A DNA stretch of 9,196 nt from CAZFCK01 sp964517355 (GTDB taxonomy: Bacteria; Desulfobacterota; Desulfovibrionia; Desulfovibrionales; Desulfovibrionaceae): positions 1 through 9,196 of the forward strand of contig CAZFCK010000198.1 of assembly GCA_964517355.1 (NCBI GenBank), written 5' to 3'. The notes under the pieces were generated by a model. The model did not search any database and was not told where the DNA came from. It worked only from the letters and a program-made list of their open reading frames with translations. A program made the position numbers and the translations under genes. The number at the start of each line of letters is the position of its first letter. The first letter of the stretch is position 1. Shown piece after piece: positions 1 to 6,833 of the stretch.

Positions 1-30
1 CAATTGGAAATTGTTTCAGGGGAGAGCCTT

Positions 31-51
31 GTTTCAAGGCGAAAATGCGCT
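31..51 (+). repeat. 21-base repeat, copy 1 (inverted relative to copy 2)
   Basis: Read on the plus strand, this 21-base segment begins GTTTCAAGGCG and ends ATGCGCT. It matches the minus strand of 3055-3075 at 20 of 21 positions; position 42 is the one difference. Its first bases form the right arm of the 26-40 hairpin. The two copies face each other across the USP-ClC gene pair. It could be a dispersed intergenic repeat or a terminal inverted repeat of a small unit. Confidence 0.6.
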
Positions 52-59
52 AGGAGATT

Positions 60-89
60 CTCACGAACCATTTTCAAAAGGTTCGCGAG
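60..89 (-). terminator. Stem-loop downstream of ClC, terminator-like without U-tract
   Basis: The ten-base arms at 80-89 and 60-69 pair completely in minus-strand RNA with one G-U wobble. The ten-base loop (70-79) is AT-rich and can itself add up to three A-U pairs. The stem begins about 35 bases past the ClC stop. The missing U-run argues against an efficient intrinsic terminator; a role in 3' end stability or factor-dependent termination is equally possible. Confidence 0.35.
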
Positions 90-124
90 CCGCCGGAGCG
101 TTCCTGTTGTAACGCCAAAACGCC

Positions 125-1990
125 CTATTGCTGTCTGGCGCGGTCGCTTTGCTCCTTCATCTCCTGCACGCGCATGTTGTAGAAATTGATCACCTCGCGC
201 CGCCCGAGCATGCCCATGAAGATATCGCGCTCTTCCGGCCGCACCACAGGGATGCGTTCGATATTCTTCAGAGTGAATTTATTGAGCACGGTGTTCAGAT
301 CCTCGTTGGGCGTGGTGGTGATGATGTCGCGCATGGCGATATCCTTGACGAGCACAAGGTCTTCGATTCCTTCCGTAAACAGGAACTCACGAATGTCGTT
401 GCTTGAAAAAATGCCCGTGAGCCGTCCTTCGTCGTTGACCACGGGAAAATAATGCTGCTCCGTGCAGCAGAAAAGCTCCTTGAATTGTTTGAAGCTCATA
501 TCTTCAGGCACCACAGCCACCACGCGCAAGGTTTCCGCAAGGTCCTTGACCTTGTAGGCCTGCAGAATGTCCATGAAAAAGTCTCCGGCATGGGCCGGCG
601 AATCGTATTTGTTGGGCACCTGCTCTTTGTAGATGCTGAAACGCTGCGATGAGAGATGGCAGAGAAAGCACACCAGCAGGCTCGGCAGCAGCAGGTGATA
701 GGAATTGGTCATTTCCGAGACCATGATGATGGTTGAGACCGGGGTGCTGGAAACCGAGGTGAAGAAACCGGCCATGCCCACAATGACGAACGCTCCGGGC
801 TCCGTGACCACGTTGGGCATGAATTTGGAAAACAGGATGCCCACAGCGCCCCCAAGGCACCCGCCGATGACCACGGAAGGACCGAACACGCCTCCCGAAC
901 CGCCGGAACCGATGGTGAACGAGGTGGTCAGAATTTTGCCGAAGCCCACGCCGAGCAGCAGCAGCCAGGGCACCTGCGAATAGAGGGACTGCTGCACAAC
1001 GCCGTAGCCGAAGGCCAGCGTTTGGGGGAGAAAAAAACCGATGGCGCCCGTAAGCAGTCCACCGATGGCCGGTTTGATGTGGTTCGGTATTTTCCAGGCC
1101 TTGAACAACCCGTGAATGCCGTAGAACGTCTTCACGTAGACATAGCCCGCCCCCACCAGCACCATGGCCAGCACGGCGTAGGGGCCGAGTTCCAGTGGAT
1201 TGGCGAAACGGAAATCAGGGGCCTTGAAAAGGGACCCCCAGCCGAAGACCAGGCAGAACAGACAGTAGGCGACAACGGAAGAGATGCCTGCGGGGATCAG
1301 CACGTCGGATTCGAATTCCGATTCGCTGTACAGCACTTCCGCGGCAAAAAGGGCTCCAGCCAGGGGAGCGCGGAAAATCGACCCCACGCCCGCGCCGATG
1401 CCAGCGGCGAGCATGATGCGGCGTTCCCGTTCGGAAAGCTTGAGCCTGGTGGCCAGAAACGAGCCGAAGCCCGCGCCGATCTGGGCGATGGGGCCTTCAC
1501 GCCCTCCCGATCCGCCGGTGCTCAGGGTAATGGCCGAGGCAATGGTCTTGATAAAGGGCACGCGGCCGCGGATGATGCCGCCCTTGTTGTGGTAGGCGTC
1601 AATGGCGGCGTCCGTGCCGTGGCCTTCCGCCTCCGGGGCGAAAGTATAGACAATCCAGCCCGAAACAAGGCCGCCCAGGGCGGGAAGTATGAACAATATC
1701 CACCTATTGAAAGGAGTGTCCGTGTGGGGCAAAAGCGACGTTTCGCCCGCAGGCGCCACGGGTCTGTAACCCGCGAGGGAGTCCATGAAATAATGCACGC
1801 CCAATTCGCACAGCGTATGGAAAACAATGGACCCAAGACCGGCGACGCATCCGATGACAATGAAAATAAGCAGCCGTTTACCGGTTTTTTTCACCTTCTC
1901 GGCATCCAGCATGGCGTGCCGCCGGGGGGTTATTTTCTGCACCTGTTGAATCCGCGGCTGAGAGGCTGGCGAGTCTTCCAAGGATGTCAT
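125..1990 (-). CDS. ClC-family chloride channel/transporter with C-terminal CBS pair
   Basis: This 621-residue inner-membrane protein should move chloride or a related anion. A basic cytoplasmic N-terminus (1-38) is followed by the ClC membrane domain (about 39-450) and two CBS domains (about 480-540 and 548-606), which bind nucleotides in other ClC proteins. GGSGGREGP (159-167) carries the gating glutamate E165. GGVFGP (366-371) matches the third filter segment, GIFAP, of E. coli ClcA. Y454 is a plausible counterpart of ClcA Y445. Two differences stand out. The first filter segment reads GHGTDAAIDA (123-132) in place of GSGIP. The second glutamate of ClcA's EE pair (E203, proton path) is V219, as in animal ClC channels. 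A chloride channel is therefore as likely as an H+/Cl- exchanger. The ATG at 1990 has only a weak GGAA ribosome site. The gene lies 65 bases after the USP stop and is probably co-transcribed with it. Confidence 0.93.
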   Translation of the reverse strand: MTSLEDSPASQPRIQQVQKITPRRHAMLDAEKVKKTGKRLLIFIVIGCVAGLGSIVFHTLCELGVHYFMDSLAGYRPVAPAGETSLLPHTDTPFNRWILFILPALGGLVSGWIVYTFAPEAEGHGTDAAIDAYHNKGGIIRGRVPFIKTIASAITLSTGGSGGREGPIAQIGAGFGSFLATRLKLSERERRIMLAAGIGAGVGSIFRAPLAGALFAAEVLYSESEFESDVLIPAGISSVVAYCLFCLVFGWGSLFKAPDFRFANPLELGPYAVLAMVLVGAGYVYVKTFYGIHGLFKAWKIPNHIKPAIGGLLTGAIGFFLPQTLAFGYGVVQQSLYSQVPWLLLLGVGFGKILTTSFTIGSGGSGGVFGPSVVIGGCLGGAVGILFSKFMPNVVTEPGAFVIVGMAGFFTSVSSTPVSTIIMVSEMTNSYHLLLPSLLVCFLCHLSSQRFSIYKEQVPNKYDSPAHAGDFFMDILQAYKVKDLAETLRVVAVVPEDMSFKQFKELFCCTEQHYFPVVNDEGRLTGIFSSNDIREFLFTEGIEDLVLVKDIAMRDIITTTPNEDLNTVLNKFTLKNIERIPVVRPEERDIFMGMLGRREVINFYNMRVQEMKEQSDRARQQ

Positions 1991-2055
1991 GATGTTTCCG
2001 GCGCTAAAGGTTTATATCGCGGAGCACGACTCCAGTTTTTCACGGTTCCGCATCA

Positions 2056-2895
2056 TCACGCGCTTTTCGGGCCGTGCGGCGCATAATGCGGTCCTGTCAC
2101 CAGAAGGTTGTTGGGCAGCACGCTCTGCGCCGTCTCCATGGTGCTGCCGAAGACCAGTTCCCGGATCAGCCCATGTCCAAAAGCGCCAAGTACGACCAGG
2201 GCGTCATGCGGCACGGCCATCAGGTTGTCGGCCATGTTTCCATCCGGGAAAAAATGCCAGTGCCTGACCCGGGTCTGCATGCTCGTCAACAGTCCCTTTT
2301 CCTGCATGATGGTTTCGAAATGCTCTTTGGATTGCCCCTTGGCCTGAGTGAACACATCCAGAGGCCGGCGGCTTTTTTGCGCCAGACGCAGGCCCAGCGA
2401 CAGGGCTTTGACTGCGGTGTCCGAACCCCCGAAAAGCACCGCGATGCTTTGCCAGGGTTTGAACACGGGACTGGGAATAAGCACGGGAAACGGCGCCACG
2501 CAGACAATGCGCCGCACACGGGGGCCTATATGGCCCAATCCGATTTTGGAGGAACCCCCCGCCATCACGCGGGGGCAACACATGAACTCAAAATTCGTGG
2601 GAACGTCGGGCAACGTGGAGGCGGTATACTCCTTCGTTTCCACCACAACCGGAGTTACGCCCATGGTTTCGGCCAGGGCCAGGCTATTCGCCCCGGCGGT
2701 GGCTTGATTGCGCAAATAGGAATCGTCCAAATCCACCTGCACGGCATCTTGAGCGAAATACATCAAAAATTTTTTTGTCTGAGGAAAATAGCAGTGTAAT
2801 TCCATTCGCAGCGCAGAACAGAAGTAGACGGATTGCAACCATGTTTCCCTGCCGCTTGGTGTATTGCGGTAAATATGCAACAGCTTCGAATGCAT
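2056..2895 (-). CDS. Universal stress protein, double-length (UspA family)
   Basis: This soluble protein has 279 residues, about twice the usual 140-150 of a single Usp domain, so it probably has two Usp-like halves. The C-terminal half (about 149-268) starts with a beta strand, SIAVLFGGSD, and carries the ATP-binding signature G-2x-G-9x-G-S: G237, G240, G250 and S251. The N-terminal half is diverged and shows no such motif. The ATG at 2895 has a strong ribosome site, AAGGGG, five bases upstream. The next gene, 65 bases downstream, encodes the ClC protein, so a joint role in ion or acid stress is plausible, with this protein possibly acting as a nucleotide-binding regulator of anion flow. That link is inferred from position only. 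Confidence 0.85.
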   Translation of the reverse strand: MHSKLLHIYRNTPSGRETWLQSVYFCSALRMELHCYFPQTKKFLMYFAQDAVQVDLDDSYLRNQATAGANSLALAETMGVTPVVVETKEYTASTLPDVPTNFEFMCCPRVMAGGSSKIGLGHIGPRVRRIVCVAPFPVLIPSPVFKPWQSIAVLFGGSDTAVKALSLGLRLAQKSRRPLDVFTQAKGQSKEHFETIMQEKGLLTSMQTRVRHWHFFPDGNMADNLMAVPHDALVVLGAFGHGLIRELVFGSTMETAQSVLPNNLLVTGPHYAPHGPKSA

Positions 2896-2928
2896 GAGAA
2901 CCCCTTGTTAATCTTAGGTTACAGATTC

Positions 2929-2957
2929 AGTGTAGGAGTTCTTAGCTCTTGATGCAA
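2929..2957 (-). promoter_or_regulatory. Candidate sigma70-type promoter for the USP-ClC pair
   Basis: On the minus strand, TTGCAT (2957-2952) is followed by a 17-base spacer and TACACT (2934-2929). These match the -35 and -10 consensus at 3 and 4 of 6 positions, with ideal spacing. Transcription would start near 2922, giving a leader of about 27 bases that includes the AAGGGG ribosome site. The match is moderate. Confidence 0.4.
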
Positions 2958-2986
2958 GCGTTCGGGCGCGATTCCTCATCAATGCA

Positions 2987-3032
2987 TGCGCGCGGGGAAA
3001 CCGTACAGATGTTTCCCCGCGCGCAAAAAAAA
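2987..3032. repeat. 15-bp perfect inverted repeat flanked by an A8 tract
   Basis: The arms 2987-3001 and 3011-3025 are perfectly complementary (TGCGCGCGGGGAAAC on the plus strand), with a nine-base loop at 3002-3010. A run of eight A occupies 3025-3032. In minus-strand RNA this gives U8 followed by the hairpin, the reverse of intrinsic terminator order. In plus-strand RNA the hairpin is followed by A8, again not a terminator. The structure is far too regular for chance. It may be an operator, a transcript barrier or 5' stabiliser, or a remnant of a repeat element. Confidence 0.75.
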
Positions 3033-3054
3033 TGTTCCCAAGCAACGTGACGTC

Positions 3055-3075
3055 AGCGCATTTACGCCTTGAAAC
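3055..3075 (-). repeat. 21-base repeat, copy 2
   Basis: The minus strand of this segment matches plus-strand 31-51 at 20 of 21 bases. Its GCCTTGAAAC end also pairs, with one bulged base, with GTTTCAGGC at 3087-3095, so like copy 1 it sits in a stem-loop. It lies about 160 bases upstream of the USP start. Confidence 0.6.
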
Positions 3076-3240
3076 ACAATCCCATCGTTTCAGGCAAATG
3101 CATATGAGCGCCTAAATTTAACAAGGGCACCATGCTCCATAGTGGTCTCCGGGCGCGCTTCGCCCCTCCTCCTGCCAGGGGGGAACGTCCTCCCGTTTCA
3201 ACGTCGCACTCCCCCAGGGCATTTAACGCATAAAAATGCT

Positions 3241-5337
3241 CTAATTCACCCGGGTGCGATCAAGTCCGGCAAGGCTGGCGCAAATCTCTCTGGCCAGCTC
3301 GATCCAGCGCTGGTTGGCGTAAAAATCCGGCTTTTCCACATACTCCGGATGACAGACCGCCGCTTTCCCCAAAAAAGCCGCCGCGGCGGCCATGTCTCCG
3401 TGCATGTCCAGAATGCGCAAGCATTGCAATTTGAACTTGTTGAAGGCGACCATGCGCTTGGCATAGGGCACCTTGCGCATATCTTGCACCAGTGTCTCCA
3501 AAAAATCACCGAAATCGCGTGTTTCCTGGCGCTTGCCCTCTTTGCACTGCTCCCGCTTGAGCCGCAGGTAGTTGAGGATCAATTTGCTGGAGGCGACACT
3601 TTCATTCAGGAAGAAATCCGGCATCACGTCGGCCACATGCTGCATGAGTCTGAAAGCGCGCTTGTCTTTCTTTACGATCAGGCGTTCCATTTTTTCCTGC
3701 AACTGCACGGACTTTATCACCAACAAGGGGACACGGTTCGAGGAAAGCTTCACCGCGATGATGTCGAAAAGGCGCGTCACGGTGGCCAGGACCTTATTCA
3801 AGTGCGGATTATTGTAAAACATCTCATTACCGGGCAGGGAAGGGTCTATGTACAAGGCCTGGATGATGGCGCCGGCGGATTCGATGGCGTTTTTTTCTAT
3901 ACTGAAGCTCACCGCCAGATTGTAGCAAACCGCGGCAGCGTTGGGGGGGGCGAGTTCCAACACCTTCCTGTAGATTTCTATGGCCCTGAGCGCCCCCACG
4001 TGCTTGCGCACCACTATTCCCAGGTGCGTCAATTCATTGCAGGCCTCGACAAAGGCGTTGGGAAATTCCGCCGCCTTGAAAAAATACTCTTCCGCCTCGG
4101 CAAAGTCCTTGTTGTCCATGGCGGCAAGGCCTAAAAATATGATTTGCCGCGGTTGCAGTGCGCTTGGATCTTTGCTTGCGAGTTTTCTGAAAGAATTCCG
4201 CGCCAGATCGCCCATGCGTTTCACCATGGGATGACGCTTGCCCAGGATATTCTTGAGATCCAGCTTCATGATCTCGCCCGCGATCTTGGAAACCCCCTCG
4301 CTCCCGCTCCGTTCTCCGTCCTCTTCGATCTGCTGCTGGATGTTTTCGGCCTTTTTAAGGGCCACCTCGAAATTTTCCAATGCGTCTTCCAGCAGGGCCA
4401 CGATGCCGGGACTGTCGGGCGACTCTCCCATGGCGACGCGCTCCTTGACCTGCTCCACTCGCACGTTGCCGATTTCCTTGTTGGGCTCGGGGATGCTCTC
4501 GGCCAGTTCTTCGGCCTGGGCGAAGCGCAGCAAGGCTTTGGGATATTTTTTCACCTGCACGTACACGCGCCCGCTTTCCAGATACGCCTCCGGATCCTGC
4601 GGATAAATGTCTATGGCGCGCTTGAAACACTCTATGGCGCGCTCATAATCGCCGTTACCCTTGGCCTTGACCCCAGTGCGCATCCATTTGTCCGCTTCCT
4701 CCTTGCTCTTGGAAAGCTCCTGCTCTTCCCGCCGTTGCATCAGATCCTGAAACGCGCCTTTACGTTGCGGCAGATATTCGATCAGGTATTCACGTATCTC
4801 TTCCAGCCGCTCCATGACCTGTTCTTTCATCCGCAGGCGGTAAAAATTCGGATTCAATCCGCGCAACGATTCTTGAGGCTTCAGAATAAAGCAGCCGGTC
4901 ACACCGTAACCGGCAAGCATGGAAAGGGTTTTTTCGCGTTTCTGCGCAAGCTGGATGTCCTGGAACACAGGGACGCATTTGGAGATGTAATCCGCGGCGC
5001 GCCTCTTGGTCCGCTGCAGAAGCAGGTCGAGGTCTTCAAAAAAATCGCGAAGCTCCTTTTTGACCTTATTCTGCCCGCTCTGACCGTACACCGTCAGAGG
5101 CGGGTTGATGAAAAACACGCCTTCGTGGCGTATCAACAAGGAAGACAAGCGGCGGACGTTGTCCAGGTAGCCGCCCTCGGTGGGATGTATCTTGATGTTG
5201 AGAAAGCCCAATATGGCCAGGATGACGCCCAGCTGCTCGCGCAATACCTTGTCGCGGACAAAAATATGAATAGGCTCGTCCTTGAACGAAACAAGCTCTT
5301 TTTCTGAGGCGTCGGCACTTTTTTGTTGCTTAAGCAT
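3241..5337 (-). CDS. TPR-repeat protein with degenerate receiver-like N-terminus
   Basis: This protein has 698 residues and no signal peptide or membrane segments, so it is cytoplasmic. Residues about 21-190 look like a diverged response-regulator receiver: a first strand IHIFV (23-27), FFINPP (75-80) where the phospho-accepting Asp is expected, and GVTGCFILKP (145-154), which resembles the end of a receiver with its Lys-Pro. The site reads Asn-Pro, so phosphorylation there is unlikely. A charged helical linker (about 195-220) leads to TPR units at about 215-285 and 395-500, with a coiled, acidic stretch between (about 315-345). The C-terminal 190 residues are helical and of unknown role. The ATG at 5337 has a modest AGGG site close upstream. 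A true CheY-like gene lies 181 bases upstream. TPRs bind proteins, so an adaptor in a signalling complex is plausible. A tract of eight C (G on the plus strand, 3943-3950) lies within the coding sequence. Confidence 0.85.
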   Translation of the reverse strand: MLKQQKSADASEKELVSFKDEPIHIFVRDKVLREQLGVILAILGFLNIKIHPTEGGYLDNVRRLSSLLIRHEGVFFINPPLTVYGQSGQNKVKKELRDFFEDLDLLLQRTKRRAADYISKCVPVFQDIQLAQKREKTLSMLAGYGVTGCFILKPQESLRGLNPNFYRLRMKEQVMERLEEIREYLIEYLPQRKGAFQDLMQRREEQELSKSKEEADKWMRTGVKAKGNGDYERAIECFKRAIDIYPQDPEAYLESGRVYVQVKKYPKALLRFAQAEELAESIPEPNKEIGNVRVEQVKERVAMGESPDSPGIVALLEDALENFEVALKKAENIQQQIEEDGERSGSEGVSKIAGEIMKLDLKNILGKRHPMVKRMGDLARNSFRKLASKDPSALQPRQIIFLGLAAMDNKDFAEAEEYFFKAAEFPNAFVEACNELTHLGIVVRKHVGALRAIEIYRKVLELAPPNAAAVCYNLAVSFSIEKNAIESAGAIIQALYIDPSLPGNEMFYNNPHLNKVLATVTRLFDIIAVKLSSNRVPLLVIKSVQLQEKMERLIVKKDKRAFRLMQHVADVMPDFFLNESVASSKLILNYLRLKREQCKEGKRQETRDFGDFLETLVQDMRKVPYAKRMVAFNKFKLQCLRILDMHGDMAAAAAFLGKAAVCHPEYVEKPDFYANQRWIELAREICASLAGLDRTRVN

Positions 5338-5518
5338 GACCCTGTTCCGTCTGCGGTCCCTCTACCTGTTTGTTGCCCGCAAACCAGGTTGCCGCGCAGC
5401 AGGCCGGGAACGCCCGCTTTCCCGGCACGCCGGCGTTATGCAGCAGCGGAAAGGGAAAGCTTCCTTTTTCCAGAAGGGACGCATCCCATCGTTGTCGCCT
5501 TGCGTCGGTGCGAAACCA
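5338..5518 (-). other. Spacer between cheY-like and TPR genes with stem-loops
   Basis: This 181-base gap contains a perfect 8-bp inverted repeat (5403-5410 with 5419-5426, eight-base loop) and a 9-bp stem with one bulge (5364-5372 with 5380-5389, seven-base loop). A purine-rich imperfect repeat is centred on AAGCTT near 5459. None is followed by a U-run on the minus strand. The hairpins may attenuate or process a shared transcript, setting different levels of the two proteins. I could not identify a convincing promoter. Confidence 0.45.
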
Positions 5519-5935
5519 TCATGTGCCCGGCGCCTTGCGGGCGTCCAGGATCACCTCGATTTTTTTACGCAGCATTTCGGCATTAAATGGTTTAGGCAAA
5601 TAATTGCTCACACCGTTCCGGATTGCCTCCACAATGTTTTCGGTTTTCGATTCTGCGGAAACCATGAGAAAAGGCGTATCCTTCAACATGTTGGACGCTC
5701 TCACGTATTGCAGCAACTCGATGCCGCTCATGCCGGGCATGTTCCAATCGCACACAATGAAATCCACCACGGCATCGGCAAGAATCTTCATGGCTTCCTT
5801 GCCGCTGTCGGCCTCGAAAACCGCTTTGCAGCCCATATCGCGTATGGTGCGTTTGATAATGCGCCTCATACTGTGTGAATCATCCACAATGAGAAACGCC
5901 ATTTCATTCGTATGCTTGAGGTTTGAAGCACCCAT
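5519..5935 (-). CDS. CheY-like single-domain response regulator
   Basis: This is a stand-alone receiver domain with no output domain, to be phosphorylated by a histidine kinase not in this window. Counted from the ATG at 5935, it shows the acidic pair D18/D19 (FLIVDDS), the phospho-acceptor D63 in CDWNMPGMSG, the switch Ser S93 in MVSAES and the lysine K115 in YLPKPF. The DWNMPGMSG wording is typical of chemotaxis CheY proteins. The start is uncertain. The frame stays open to a GTG at 6004. The ATG at 5935 has GGGAG about 12 bases upstream, and the ATG at 5902 (MAFLIVDD) has no ribosome site but gives the shortest canonical receiver. The following TPR gene carries a degenerate receiver, so the two probably share a pathway. 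Confidence 0.88.
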   Translation of the reverse strand: MGASNLKHTNEMAFLIVDDSHSMRRIIKRTIRDMGCKAVFEADSGKEAMKILADAVVDFIVCDWNMPGMSGIELLQYVRASNMLKDTPFLMVSAESKTENIVEAIRNGVSNYLPKPFNAEMLRKKIEVILDARKAPGT

Positions 5936-6087
5936 CTGCGCGATCATCTCCCGCACCCGTTCATACCGGTATTGAAAGTGCATATCGTATCGGATTGTTC
6001 GCACGAAGCTATACGAACGATCTCAAGCGCGCGTGATGCGCTGCGGATTGCGCGCCGCATGCCGCCGGGGCATTCATAAGCCATGCC

Positions 6088-6110
6088 GCCCGTTGCATGG
6101 TGAAACGGGC
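6088..6110 (-). terminator. Stem-loop abutting the stop codon of the metallo-hydrolase gene
   Basis: The arms 6088-6094 and 6104-6110 (GCCCGTT/AACGGGC) form a perfect 7-bp stem with a nine-base loop, starting at the base after the TAA stop on the minus strand. The sequence beyond it has no U-run, so termination by this element alone is doubtful. Confidence 0.35.
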
Positions 6111-6833
6111 TTAATCGCATCCGCACGTATCGACGGGACGTTCCAGCACGACGGTCTGTCCCGGCCGCATATCCATCAGCTTGGTATCCGGAGCCAATTC
6201 ACTCAAATATCTGGCGAATTCATTAGTGTTCTTTTCCAGGACAGGAAAAGTGCCCCAATGCATGGGCACGACGGCCTCGCATCCAAGCAAACCGCACGCC
6301 ATGGCGCCCTGTCTCGGGTCCATGGTGAACACGCCGCCGATGGGCAACGCGGCGACATCAATGGAATAGAGCTTGCCCCACAATTCCATGCCGGAGAAGA
6401 TGCCGGTATCCCCGGCGTGATACAGGGTGAAACCATCCTCAAGAGTGATGATGTAGCCCACGGCCACGGCGGATTCCGACGAATGATAGGCCTGAGTCAT
6501 GGTGACGGTGGTTCCGTTCACTGTCACCGATCCGCCGATGTTGAAGCCGATGCCGTTGATGATTTGCGATGCCGGCACGCCCCGCTCCACAAGGCTTTGC
6601 GCCGTTCCGACCACGGCGCCGACCATTGCGCCCGTGGCGCGGGCGATGTCCACGGCCTGCCCCACATGGTCGGCGTGGTCATGGGTGATGAGTATGAGAT
6701 CCGGCTTGGCGATGTTCCCGCATTTTTCAGTGCATACGGGGTTGCCCTCGAAAAAAGGGTCAATAAGGATGTTCACGTTGGCGCTGGCTATCTGAAAGTT
6801 GGCATGTCCATGCCAGGTCAATTGATGCTGCAT
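6111..6833 (-). CDS. Metal-dependent hydrolase, metallo-beta-lactamase fold (UPF0173-like)
   Basis: This 240-residue cytoplasmic protein, without a signal peptide, matches the usual length of the UPF0173 family. Metal-binding residues are visible in order: THDHADH (50-56, with H51, H53, D55 and H56), H117, HAGDT (139-143, with D142) and MHWGTF (191-196, with H192). This is a complete set for a two-metal site. The N-terminal WHGHANFQI segment (7-15) is also typical of the family. The natural substrate is not known for this family. The protein ends in CGCD and also has Cys at 34 and 38, which could add metal or redox chemistry. The ATG at 6833 has an excellent ribosome site, GAGGAGG, about six bases upstream. 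The gene follows ubiX by 97 bases on the same strand, so co-transcription is likely, but nothing links it biochemically to quinone synthesis. Confidence 0.9.
   Translation of the reverse strand: MQHQLTWHGHANFQIASANVNILIDPFFEGNPVCTEKCGNIAKPDLILITHDHADHVGQAVDIARATGAMVGAVVGTAQSLVERGVPASQIINGIGFNIGGSVTVNGTTVTMTQAYHSSESAVAVGYIITLEDGFTLYHAGDTGIFSGMELWGKLYSIDVAALPIGGVFTMDPRQGAMACGLLGCEAVVPMHWGTFPVLEKNTNEFARYLSELAPDTKLMDMRPGQTVVLERPVDTCGCD

Larger units (their letters stand above)
1..124 (-). other. 3' region after the ClC gene with tandem stem-loops
   Basis: This stretch follows the ClC stop codon (TAG at 127-125). I see four inverted repeats in a row: 98-102 with 111-115 (5 bp), 60-69 with 80-89 (10 bp), 26-31 with 35-40 (6 bp, 3-base loop) and 1-5 with 9-13 (5 bp). 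The 60-89 stem is the strongest. In the minus-strand transcript all ten positions pair if one G-U is allowed; on the plus strand that position is an A-C mismatch. This suggests the fold matters in the ClC transcript. No stem is followed by a run of U on the minus strand, so this is not a standard intrinsic terminator, although it may still mark the transcript end or protect it. No gene is visible here. Confidence 0.5.
2896..3240. other. 345-base intergenic region rich in inverted repeats
   Basis: No gene is visible between the TPR gene stop and the USP start. From left to right it holds the candidate USP promoter (2929-2957), the long inverted repeat with an A8 tract (2987-3032), a TGACGTCA palindrome (3048-3055), the 21-base repeat copy 2 (3055-3075) inside a bulged stem-loop (3066-3075 with 3087-3095), a GGGCG/CGCCC stem (3151-3155 with 3161-3165), an imperfect G/C-rich inverted repeat (3173-3182 with 3211-3221), and a GCATTT/AAATGC stem (3219-3224 with 3234-3239) directly behind the TPR stop codon. 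None has a U-run placed to make a standard terminator for the TPR gene. Confidence 0.6.

Noticed and set aside
1022..2086. 354-codon plus-strand frame opposite the ClC gene
   Set aside because: The ClC frame has membrane segments and filter motifs; the antisense product is low-complexity, Gly/Arg/His-rich, and unlike any family.
3048..3055. TGACGTCA palindrome
   Set aside because: An eight-base palindrome is expected by chance in a window this size, and it has no longer symmetry.
4144..5307. 387-codon plus-strand frame opposite the TPR gene
   Set aside because: It is the complement of a TPR coding region with repetitive codon use; there is no ribosome site or recognisable domain.
5480..5495. 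11-base match ATCCCATCGTT shared with 3079-3089
   Set aside because: Matches of this length are expected many times by chance in 9 kb, and the flanks do not agree.
6059..6090. Direct repeat CATGCCGCC at 6059-6067 and 6082-6090
   Set aside because: It is short and G+C-rich, with only two copies, and has no link to a known operator.
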